A stretch of DNA of 50,068 nt from Candidatus Sericytochromatia bacterium (GTDB taxonomy: Bacteria > Cyanobacteriota > Sericytochromatia > S15B-MN24 > JAQBPE01). The position numbers and the translations under genes are program-made. Positions 43,469 through 50,068 of this stretch are shown here, in pieces (position 1 is the first letter of the stretch; each line of letters begins with the position of its first letter). The notes below the pieces were generated by a model. That model did not search any database. It was given only the letters and a program-made list of their open reading frames with translations, and was not told the origin of the DNA. The DNA lies in the NCBI GenBank assembly GCA_035285325.1, contig JAYKJB010000102.1, forward strand, positions 1 to 50,068, written 5' to 3'.

Positions 43469-44269
43469 GTGCTGAGTCGTCTGCGAACGCTTCTTGTCAG
43501 CTTGCTGCTCCCCCTGCTGTGGGGAGCGTTGGGGGCTGCCTCTCCGGTCTGTGCCCAGACGCCCGCGGACGGGGGCGAAGGCTGGAAGGTCATGGCCCCG
43601 GTGGAATTGCAGCAGGCGGCCGAGGCCGGCCTGAAGCAAGCGCCACTGCCTCCGAGCGGCCTGGCGCCTCCCCCGGGCGCGGCTCCGCCGGCGGAGCCGC
43701 CTGCTCCGATGAACCCGCCCCCCGCCGCCGTCGCGCCGGCCGTTACCCCGCCCGTGGCCAAGGCCAAACCCGCGGGGCCTGCTTACATGCAGGAGGACCA
43801 GCCCTTCAAGCTGAGGGATTACGAGGAGCCCAAGTTGAATGCCGATGCCCCGTGGTGGGATCGCACCGGTGGGATGCTACTGAAACTCGCGCTGGTGGTG
43901 GGAATGTTGCTGGCTGCCCTGTTTGCGTTGCGCAAGCTTACTGCCGGCGGCGGCCCCCTGGGCCTGTCGCTCGCCAAGGGGCGCAACCTGGTGGTGCTGG
44001 AAACCACCACCCTCGGCCCCGGGCAGGCGATGCATCTGGTGAGTGTCGGGGGCGACCGCTTGCTGGTCGTGGGGGCCTCGCCCCAGGGGCTGACCACGCT
44101 GGCGTGCATCGATGAGCCGGGACAGGTCCAGCTGTTGCTGGCTGCCAGTCGGGGGCAGAGCACGGGGTTCAACCAGGTCTATGATCTGGAAAGCGTGGTG
44201 CAAGGCCAGGGGGGCGACATGTTCCGCGGGGCCCTCAGTGACTTGAATCGCCGGGGCGGGTGGGACTGA
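43469..44269 (+). CDS. fliO: Flagellar biosynthetic protein FliO (FliZ-like, with signal peptide)
   Basis: A 266-residue protein. A signal peptide ([23 protein letters not shown]) is followed by a Pro/Ala-rich periplasmic stretch (about 50-110), one transmembrane helix ([19 protein letters not shown], about 138-156) and a cytoplasmic FliO domain (about 165-240: [35 protein letters not shown]). This long, signal-bearing form is the Firmicutes/Thermotoga type. It helps assemble the FliP ring. GTG start without an obvious ribosome-binding site. Overlaps fliP. Confidence 0.9.
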   Translation: MLSRLRTLLVSLLLPLLWGALGAASPVCAQTPADGGEGWKVMAPVELQQAAEAGLKQAPLPPSGLAPPPGAAPPAEPPAPMNPPPAAVAPAVTPPVAKAKPAGPAYMQEDQPFKLRDYEEPKLNADAPWWDRTGGMLLKLALVVGMLLAALFALRKLTAGGGPLGLSLAKGRNLVVLETTTLGPGQAMHLVSVGGDRLLVVGASPQGLTTLACIDEPGQVQLLLAASRGQSTGFNQVYDLESVVQGQGGDMFRGALSDLNRRGGWD

Positions 44270-45021
44270 TGTGGCGCTGGGCCGCAGCGGCCGTGGCCGC
44301 CACCTTGTTGTTTGCGATGGGGGCGCCGGCGCTGGCGGCACCCGTGCCGGTGCCCAACGTCAACATCGGCTTGAGTGGCTCGGAATCGCCTCAAGACATT
44401 TCCGTGACCTTGCAGGTCCTGGCCATGCTCACGATCCTGAGCCTGGCGCCCGCCATCCTGGTGTTGATGACGGCGTTCACGCGCATCGTGATCGTGTTGT
44501 CGTTCGTGCGTCAGGCGATCGGGACGCAGGTGATGCCCCCCAACCAGGTGGTCATCGGGCTGGCGCTGTTTCTGACCTTTTTCGTGATGGCGCCCGTGGC
44601 CAATGACATCTACACCAACGCGTGGAAGCCGCTGTCGGACAAGGCCATTTCCCAGGATGTCGCGTTTGCGCGGGCTGAGGCGCCGATCCGGCAGTTCATG
44701 TTCCGTCAGACCCGGGAAAAAGACCTGGCCCTGTTCGTGAAGATGGCCAACATCAAGCGTCCCAAGCTGGCGAAGGAAGTGCCCACGTACGTGCTCATCC
44801 CTGCCTTCGTGACCAGCGAACTCAAGACCGCTTTTCAGATCGGTTTCGTGATCTATCTGCCGTTTCTGGTCATCGATATGGTCGTGGCCAGCATCTTGAT
44901 GTCGATGGGCATGATGATGCTCCCCCCAGTGGTGATCTCCTTGCCCTTCAAGATCATCCTGTTCGTGCTGGTGGACGGCTGGCATCTGCTCAGCCGTGCC
45001 CTGGTCACGAGCTTCATGTGA
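44269..45021 (+). CDS. fliP: Flagellar export gate protein FliP
   Basis: A 250-residue FliP with a signal peptide ([23 protein letters not shown]) and core helices. [43 protein letters not shown] and the C-terminal [22 protein letters not shown] and [18 protein letters not shown] are signatures. ATG 44269 overlaps the fliO stop; GTG 44260 is a less likely start. FliP, FliQ and FliR form the export channel. Confidence 0.97.
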   Translation: MWRWAAAAVAATLLFAMGAPALAAPVPVPNVNIGLSGSESPQDISVTLQVLAMLTILSLAPAILVLMTAFTRIVIVLSFVRQAIGTQVMPPNQVVIGLALFLTFFVMAPVANDIYTNAWKPLSDKAISQDVAFARAEAPIRQFMFRQTREKDLALFVKMANIKRPKLAKEVPTYVLIPAFVTSELKTAFQIGFVIYLPFLVIDMVVASILMSMGMMMLPPVVISLPFKIILFVLVDGWHLLSRALVTSFM

Positions 45022-45037
45022 TCGGGAGGCGCGCGTC

Positions 45038-45307
45038 ATGACACAGGCCATCGTGCTGGAACTGACCCAGCGGGGACTCTGGATCCTGCTGCAACTGGCC
45101 ATGCCCACCCTGGTGTTGAGCCTGATCATCGGTCTGGCGGTGTCGGTCTTCCAGGCCGTCACGCAGATCAACGAGATGACCCTGACCTTCATTCCCAAGA
45201 TCGTCACGGTGTTTGCGGCGCTGGCTTTTTTCGGGCCCTGGATGCTCAACGTGACGATCGACTACACCACCTCCCTGCTCGTGAACCTGCCCACCTACGC
45301 GCGCTGA
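45038..45307 (+). CDS. fliQ: Flagellar export gate protein FliQ
   Basis: An 89-residue, two-helix FliQ: GLWILLQLAMPTLVLSLIIGLAVSVFQAVTQINEMTLTFIPKI is the family core. ATG 45038 has CGGGAGG about 8 nt upstream; the upstream open frame from 44996 lies in fliP and is not used. Confidence 0.96.
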   Translation: MTQAIVLELTQRGLWILLQLAMPTLVLSLIIGLAVSVFQAVTQINEMTLTFIPKIVTVFAALAFFGPWMLNVTIDYTTSLLVNLPTYAR

Positions 45308-45320
45308 AGGACCTCATTCG

Positions 45321-46106
45321 ATGAACCTCGCCGCGTGGATGCAGATGCCCCCTCAAGGACTGGCCGTGTTTTTGTTGGTGCTGGTCCGGGCCTCTGCGAT
45401 CTTCCTGGTGGCTCCGGTGCTGGGCAATGCCAATGTTCCGCCGCGCGTGAAGATTGGCCTGGCGGCCTTGCTTGCGCTGATGCTCTCGCCCCTGGTCGCC
45501 CAGGTTCCCATTCGTGGAGACACCGAGTCCATCTGGGGCATCCTGCCGCTGGTCCTGTCGGAAATGATGCTGGGCCTGTTGATTGGCTTCCTGTGCCAGC
45601 TTTTCTTCGTGGCCGTTCAGTTTGCCGGGCAACTGGTCGGCTTGCAAATGGGCTTCAGCATGGCCAGTGTTTTCGACCCGACAGCGGGCGGTCAGATTTC
45701 CGTGGTGGCCCAGTTCTATCTGCTCTTGGGGGTGCTGATTTTTCTGTTGCTGGATGGCCATCACTGGCTGTTGATCGCCTTGCAGAAAAGCTTCCAATCG
45801 GTTCCCTTGGGCTCTTTCCTGTTCGATGAGCAGGCCTTGTCGGTGTTACTCAAGTCGGCCAGCGATCTGTTCTGGATTTCCATGATGATTTCAGCCCCGG
45901 TGCTGGGGGTGCTGGCCTTGGGGGAAGTGGCGATGGCCATCGTGGCGCGCATTCTGCCCCAGATGAACATCTTCGTGGCCTCGTTCCCCGTGAAGATCGT
46001 CCTCGGCATCATGACCATGGCGCTCTCGTTCCCCTTGATTGCCGGCTACCTGGCCACGGAAACCGAGCGGACCTTTGGCGGGATTTTGAAGTTTTTGGCG
46101 CCCTAG
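45321..46106 (+). CDS. fliR: Flagellar export gate protein FliR
   Basis: A 261-residue polytopic FliR. RASAIFLVAPVLGNANVPPRVKIGLAALLAL near the N-terminus, QFAGQLVGLQMGFSMASVFDP in the middle and ILPQMNIFVASFPVKIVLG near the end are hallmarks. Spaced 13 bp from fliQ and 20 bp from flhB. Confidence 0.97.
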   Translation: MNLAAWMQMPPQGLAVFLLVLVRASAIFLVAPVLGNANVPPRVKIGLAALLALMLSPLVAQVPIRGDTESIWGILPLVLSEMMLGLLIGFLCQLFFVAVQFAGQLVGLQMGFSMASVFDPTAGGQISVVAQFYLLLGVLIFLLLDGHHWLLIALQKSFQSVPLGSFLFDEQALSVLLKSASDLFWISMMISAPVLGVLALGEVAMAIVARILPQMNIFVASFPVKIVLGIMTMALSFPLIAGYLATETERTFGGILKFLAP

Positions 46107-46126
46107 AAGGGAGGTGATGGCGAACC

Positions 46127-47263
46127 GTGGCTGAATCCGGGGGGCAAGAACGCACCGAAAAGCCCACTCCACGAAGGCTGCAGGAGGCGCGCAAGAAGGG
46201 CAACATTGCCCGCAGCATGGACGTGAACACAGCGGTGGTGCTGCTGGCGGCCATCACGGGGATTCGCCTGCAGTTCGACGATATGGGCACGCGCCTGCTC
46301 GATCTGGCACGGGAAGCCTTCTCGGTCTTTCCGAGGGACGACATGACGGTGGGGATGTTGCACCGGGTGTTCGTCACGCTGGGCTGGGAATTCTTCCTGA
46401 TCGTGGGACCGTGCCTGCTCATGCTCATGGGAGCCGGTCTCGTGGCCAATTACCTTCAGGTGGGCGTCATCTTCACGACCGAGCCGTTGCGGCCGTCGCT
46501 CGAGAAAATCAATCCGATTGCCGGGTTCAAGCGGATCCTCTCGCTTCGCTCGGTGGTGGAGGTTCTCAAGGCGATCGTGAAGATGATCGTGGTTGCCATC
46601 ATCGCTTACAGGACGATCGAGGACCGCTACGACCAGCTGGTCGCCACGGTCCTGATGGACCGCGAGGGCGTGGCCTGGTTGTACGGGGACCTGGCCTGGA
46701 CGATCGGCTGGCGGGCCGTTCTGGCGCTGGTTTTCTTTGCCGCCCTGGACTTCTTCTACCAGCGCTGGGAGTACGAACGTGGCCTGCGCATGACCAAGCA
46801 AGAAATCAAGGACGAGGCCAAGCAGAGTGAAGGTGATCCGATCGTGCGGGGCCGGATCCGCCGTGCGCAGCGAGAGGCAGCGCGGCGTCGGATGATGGCC
46901 GATGTGCCCTCCGCGACCGTGGTCGTGACCAACCCGACCCACGTGGCGGTCGCGCTGAAGTATGACCGTGACAGTATGGTGGCGCCGGTGGTGGTGGCGA
47001 AGGGGCTCGACCTGATCGCGCAACGCATCAAGACCATCGCCGCCGAAGCGGGTGTTCCGATGATTGAAAATGTCCCACTGGCCCGTGAACTGTACCGACG
47101 ACTCGAGATTCAAGACGAGATTCCAGAAGATCTCTACGCCGCAGTGGCCGAAATTCTGGTGATGGTGCAGAAGCTCAATTCCCGTGGGCACGCCCTGCCG
47201 ACGGCAGGCAGTGGCCTGCAGATGCCGGCGGATCTGTTCGAAACGACGGCTCAGGGACGTTGA
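46127..47263 (+). CDS. flhB: Flagellar export switch protein FlhB
   Basis: A 378-residue FlhB. The N-terminal ERTEKPTPRRLQEARKKGNIARS leads into four transmembrane helices; the cytoplasmic domain contains the autocleavage site N269-P270-T271-H272 (VVVTNPTHVAVALKY). The C-terminus has IPEDLYAAVAEILVMVQKL. It switches export from hook to filament substrates in response to FliK. GTG 46127 is used; GGGAGGTGA lies a rather long 11-12 nt upstream. Confidence 0.98.
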   Translation: MAESGGQERTEKPTPRRLQEARKKGNIARSMDVNTAVVLLAAITGIRLQFDDMGTRLLDLAREAFSVFPRDDMTVGMLHRVFVTLGWEFFLIVGPCLLMLMGAGLVANYLQVGVIFTTEPLRPSLEKINPIAGFKRILSLRSVVEVLKAIVKMIVVAIIAYRTIEDRYDQLVATVLMDREGVAWLYGDLAWTIGWRAVLALVFFAALDFFYQRWEYERGLRMTKQEIKDEAKQSEGDPIVRGRIRRAQREAARRRMMADVPSATVVVTNPTHVAVALKYDRDSMVAPVVVAKGLDLIAQRIKTIAAEAGVPMIENVPLARELYRRLEIQDEIPEDLYAAVAEILVMVQKLNSRGHALPTAGSGLQMPADLFETTAQGR

Positions 47264-47312
47264 GGCCCCGCGAGGTGGCGAGGTGACTGTAATTGTAGGC
47301 CAGCGGCGGCGT

Positions 47313-47738
47313 TCAGCCCGTGCCCTCGCTGGGCGTGAAGCGCGGAATCGAGACTTCGCCCACCTCCGCGTGAAACCGGCTGGCGAAGGCCGTCTCGAAT
47401 CGCGTGACCGCGAAATCGAGCACCTTCAATTTGCCCAGCAGTTCGGCTTCCAGGCGCCGCCACTCCCGTTCGGTCGCCTCTTCCGCCGGGACGGGTTCAA
47501 GTTCGGGCCGGGGCGGCAGGGTCAGGCGAGAGGGGATGCGGGTAGTCAGCTTTTCGGCGTCACGCCCCAGAGCCTCTGCGGAGAAGCGGACCTGGTCTTG
47601 CGAGGCTGCGCCCGGCGCGGGGGCCTCCGGCTCCTCTTCCTCCTGATTTTCGCCGTCCTTCTGGCCGCGGCCGAAATAAAAGCCTCCCTGGCCCCCGCCC
47701 GAAGAATTGAACAGGGTCCCGCTGATTTTCAGGTCCAT
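47313..47738 (-). CDS. Hypothetical protein in the flhB-flhA gap
   Basis: A 141-residue ORF on the opposite strand to the operon. The N-terminus is Gly/Ser-rich (NSSGGGQGGFYFGRGQKDG), then an acidic run (EEEEPEAPAP), a Pro-rich part, and a helical C-terminal half (REWRRLEAELLGKLKVLDFAVTRFETAF). No domain is recognised. GAGG lies about 12 nt before the ATG. It is convergent with flhB (50-bp gap) and divergent from the LIM/peptidase gene. Confidence 0.55.
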   Translation of the reverse strand: MDLKISGTLFNSSGGGQGGFYFGRGQKDGENQEEEEPEAPAPGAASQDQVRFSAEALGRDAEKLTTRIPSRLTLPPRPELEPVPAEEATEREWRRLEAELLGKLKVLDFAVTRFETAFASRFHAEVGEVSIPRFTPSEGTG

Positions 47739-47816
47739 CTCTGCTATGTCCTCTGTGTGGGCAGCAGGGGCTCCAGCGCCGGGCGCGGGCGGCTTCGACA
47801 GAACGGAACGAGCAGA

Positions 47817-47828
47817 TGAGACGTCTCA
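47817..47828 (+). promoter_or_regulatory. 12-bp palindrome before the LIM/DA1-like gene
   Basis: TGAGACGTCTCA is a perfect palindrome ending 9 bp before the ATG, between two divergent genes. An operator or translational role is possible; no protein can be named. Confidence 0.3.
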
Positions 47829-47837
47829 GGGGCGGCC

Positions 47838-48845
47838 ATGATTTGCGCTGATTGTCGCGAGCCCATTCAGGGACGCTACCTTCGCGTCGGGCGCCTGACC
47901 TTTCATCCCGAACATTTTCGCTGTCGCCATTGTCGCGCGGTCATCATCGGTCAGTATCACGCTCACGAGGGGACGTTTCTGGACCCGACCTGCTTTGCGG
48001 CCCATTACGCCCCGCGCTGTGAGATCTGTACCCAGCCCGTGCTCGATCGCTACGTGGAACACCGTGGCAAGCCGGTGCATGTCGCCTGTTACGGCAAGCA
48101 TCTTGCCCAGCACTGTGTGGTGTGTCGCCGAGCGATCGTCGGGACGTGGGTCAAGGACCACTGGGGTCACGTCTATCACGCGGAGCACACACGGGAATAC
48201 GCCACCTGCCAGTATTGCAGCCGGCTCTGCCACGATGCGATCGGCGGCGGAGGCGTGCGCTATCCCGATGGGCGCGCGATCTGTCGCCAGTGTCATCGCA
48301 CGGCCGTGCAGCGCGAGGGCGACGTTCAACGCGTGGTCGAGGGGATGAAGGGCCGCATGGCTGGCTGGGGCATCGATCTGCGTGACGTGGCGGTTCCCGT
48401 CGGGATGGTGGATCGCCATCGCCTGGGCCAGTTGCTCGGGCGCAGTCACGCGGGCATCAAGAGCGTCAGTGGGGTGGCCCAGATGCACTGGGAGCGTCAT
48501 GGACGTGAAACACGTCATCGCAGGGCCTCGATCTTCCTGCTTCACGGACTTCCGCTGCACTGGCTCGAGGCCACGGCCGCGCACGAGTTGATGCACGTGT
48601 GGAACTTTCACCGCTGTCCACCCCACAGCTTTGAACTGGAGGAGGGAGCCTGCAACTACATGAGCTACCGTGTTCATCTGGAGAAAAATGACGCCCTCGC
48701 GCAATACCATATCGAAGCCCTCATGCGGGACCCGCATCCCGCTTACGGTCAGGGCTTTCGACGGGTCAAGCGGCTGGTCGACAGCAAGGGCTTCGACACC
48801 CTGCTCACGGTCTTGCAGCGCAGTCGCGACTTTCCCTGGTTTTGA
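47838..48845 (+). CDS. LIM-domain protein with DA1-like zinc metallopeptidase domain
   Basis: A 335-residue protein. Residues 3-56 form a full LIM zinc-binding pattern (C3, C6, H23, H26, C29, C32, C52, H56). Further LIM-like ligands follow: C61, C64, H81, C84, then C93, C96, H114, H117, C124, C127, C149, C152. The C-terminal half resembles the DA1-like peptidase: AAHELMHVW (HExxH at 249-253) and, 15 residues on, LEEGACNYMSY giving a third-ligand Glu (E268/E269). In plants DA1 is a ubiquitin-activated peptidase; here the substrate is unknown. No signal peptide or transmembrane segment is seen, so it is probably cytosolic. ATG follows AGGGGCGG. Confidence 0.8.
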   Translation: MICADCREPIQGRYLRVGRLTFHPEHFRCRHCRAVIIGQYHAHEGTFLDPTCFAAHYAPRCEICTQPVLDRYVEHRGKPVHVACYGKHLAQHCVVCRRAIVGTWVKDHWGHVYHAEHTREYATCQYCSRLCHDAIGGGGVRYPDGRAICRQCHRTAVQREGDVQRVVEGMKGRMAGWGIDLRDVAVPVGMVDRHRLGQLLGRSHAGIKSVSGVAQMHWERHGRETRHRRASIFLLHGLPLHWLEATAAHELMHVWNFHRCPPHSFELEEGACNYMSYRVHLEKNDALAQYHIEALMRDPHPAYGQGFRRVKRLVDSKGFDTLLTVLQRSRDFPWF

Positions 48846-48897
48846 GCGCGACGCCCGGCGGCTGGACTTTGCTCACAGTTTGCGTGGGGGGGGCCGT

Positions 48898-48905
48898 GTT
48901 ATGTT
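48898..48905 (+). promoter_or_regulatory. GTTATGTT element upstream of flhA
   Basis: The same octamer as before fliL and fliO, here 71 bp before the flhA ATG. TCACAGTTT lies upstream (48873-48881), resembling TCACAAGTTT before fliO, but the spacing to the octamer is 2 bp longer. Confidence 0.4.
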
Positions 48906-48975
48906 CCTCTCGGGCAGGCCTGGAAAAGGCCTGGAAGCCCCGTGCTGATTGAACGCTGAAGGGTACACCTCCACC

Positions 48976-50068
48976 ATGGCCGCGAACATCAACCCGGCAC
49001 AACCTGTCGGGCTTGCCCAGTTCCTGAGGTCCGGCGACTTCGTGCTCGCCGTCGCGATGGTGCTGGTGGTGGGCATGATGGTGGTGCCACTGCCATCGCC
49101 GCTGCTCGACCTGCTGCTGGTCACCAACATCACCCTGGCGCTGACCATGCTCATGGTCAGCCTGTACGTGCAGCGTCCCCTCGAATTCAGCACGTTTCCG
49201 TCCTTATTGCTGATCCTGACGCTTTTCCGCCTGGCTTTGAACGTGGCCACCACCCGTCTCGTGCTGCTGAACGCCGAGGCCGGTCGCGTGATCGAGGCCT
49301 TCGGCACCTTCGTGGTGGGGGGCAACTATGCGGTGGGCGTGGTCATCTTCATCATTCTGATCGTGATCCAGTTCATCGTGGTGACGAGCGGCGCGGGGCG
49401 CATTTCCGAAGTCGCCGCCCGCTTCACCTTGGACGCCATGCCCGGCAAGCAGATGGCCGTCGACGCCGACCTCAACGCCGGCATCATCGACGAAGCCGAA
49501 GCCAAGAAGCGCCGTTCCGACATCGCCCGCGAATCCGATTTCTTCGGAGCCATGGACGGTGCCTCCAAGTTCGTGCGGGGCGATGCCGTGGCCGGCATCG
49601 TGATCACGCTGGTGAACATCGTGGGCGGGTTCGTGGTGGGCATGCTGATGCTCGACATGGACGCCCTCACGAGTCTGGAGACCTTCACCCACCTCACCAT
49701 CGGTGACGGCCTGGTGGGACAGATCCCGTCGCTCATGATCTCGACGGCAGCAGGCATCATCGTGACACGGGCGGCCTCGAAAGCCAACCTGGGCGAAGAA
49801 ATCACGGGCCAGCTCACCCAGTCGCCTTCGGCCTTGTATGTGTCGGCGGTGGTCATGGGCGGGTTGGCGCTGGTGCCGGGGCTGCCGCACCTGCCCTTCT
49901 TCCTGCTGGCAGTGGGAACGGCAGCGGTGGCCTACGGCAAGACCCGGGCGCAGCAGCAAGAAAAGCTGGAGGCCGAGACCCCCAAGCCCCAGGCGGCCCG
50001 TGCTCCTGAGGAGGACCGCATCGAGAACTACCTGGCCATCGACCAGATGGAACTCGAGATCGGCTACG
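48976..50068 (+). CDS. flhA: Flagellar export gate protein FlhA (3' partial)
   Basis: The first 364 residues of FlhA, running off the window. The multi-helix membrane domain begins GDFVLAVAMVLVVGMMVVPLPSPLLDLLL. The FHIPEP signature is present around residues 150-200: RFTLDAMPGKQMAVDADLNAG, IIDEAEAKKRRSDIARESDFFGAMDG and KFVRGDAVAGI. The start of the cytoplasmic domain (EEDRIENYLAIDQMELEIGY) is at the edge. FlhA uses proton flow for export and docks chaperone-substrate complexes. ATG 48976 is preceded by a GTTATGTT element. Confidence 0.97.
   Translation, partial: MAANINPAQPVGLAQFLRSGDFVLAVAMVLVVGMMVVPLPSPLLDLLLVTNITLALTMLMVSLYVQRPLEFSTFPSLLLILTLFRLALNVATTRLVLLNAEAGRVIEAFGTFVVGGNYAVGVVIFIILIVIQFIVVTSGAGRISEVAARFTLDAMPGKQMAVDADLNAGIIDEAEAKKRRSDIARESDFFGAMDGASKFVRGDAVAGIVITLVNIVGGFVVGMLMLDMDALTSLETFTHLTIGDGLVGQIPSLMISTAAGIIVTRAASKANLGEEITGQLTQSPSALYVSAVVMGGLALVPGLPHLPFFLLAVGTAAVAYGKTRAQQQEKLEAETPKPQAARAPEEDRIENYLAIDQMELEIGY

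Noticed and set aside
1-50068. CRISPR arrays, insertion sequences, prophage or tRNA genes
   Set aside because: I saw no regularly spaced direct repeats, transposase or integrase motifs, or tRNA-like cloverleaf with a CCA end.

Overview
The window is a GC-rich (roughly two thirds G+C by eye), gene-dense bacterial chromosome segment dominated by flagellar genes. The flagellar gene order is the one known from Firmicutes-type fla/che operons (flgB-flgC-fliE-fliF-fliG-fliH-fliI, then fliJ-fliK-flgD-orf-flgE-...-flbD-motA-motB-fliL-fliM-fliY-cheY-fliO-fliP-fliQ-fliR-flhB-flhA), with a FliY-type switch protein. The palindrome GCGATCGC occurs 15 times by hand count, several-fold more than base composition predicts. 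That is reminiscent of cyanobacterial HIP1 and makes a non-photosynthetic relative of Cyanobacteria (Sericytochromatia or Melainabacteria-like) a reasonable but unproven guess. There is no rRNA, tRNA, CRISPR array, phage or insertion sequence.

Layout. 1-5669 (+): 3' part of a membrane histidine kinase, a small lipoprotein, the molybdenum cofactor pair moeA-mog, a small opposite-strand ORF and a polytopic GT-C type glycosyltransferase. 5642-10889: a secreted GH1 glycosidase and a GH51-like lipoprotein glycosidase, both on the minus strand, flank a tandem pair of plus-strand zinc-finger/transmembrane/Ig-like proteins. 11073-17845 (-): early flagellar operon flgB to fliI. 18042-19263 (-): late flagellar genes flaG-fliS-fliT behind a sigma-28-like promoter. 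19426-26053 (-): polA, the dTDP-rhamnose genes rmlA-rmlC-rmlB, and an HtrA protease. 26142-29914 (+): SRP RNA, a CbpA-like DnaJ protein, a Crp/Fnr regulator, an FN3-like lipoprotein and a FemAB/GNAT-like acyltransferase. 29966-31147 (-): an orphan adenine DNA methyltransferase. 31252-50068 (+): the second half of the flagellar operon, fliJ to flhA, interrupted near its end by a minus-strand orphan gene and a plus-strand LIM-domain/DA1-like metallopeptidase; flhA runs off the window.

Together the genes supply the flagellar basal body (FlgB, FlgC, FliE, FliF), switch (FliG, FliM, FliY), export gate (FliP, FliQ, FliR, FlhB, FlhA), export ATPase complex (FliH, FliI, FliJ), hook machinery (FlgD, FlgE, two FliK-like proteins and a short FlhB-like partner), stator (MotA, MotB, FliL) and a CheY. 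Flagellin, FliD, FlgK/L, FliA, CheA and rod genes flgF/G are not in the window.

The most interesting observations are: the canonical operon is cut exactly between fliI and fliJ in a way a single ~20 kb inversion would repair; a eukaryote-like LIM plus DA1-type metallopeptidase sits inside the flhB-flhA gap; the tandem B-box-like zinc-finger membrane proteins are an unfamiliar family; and flagellar promoters can be read directly, two sigma-28-like and three sharing an identical GTTATGTT element.
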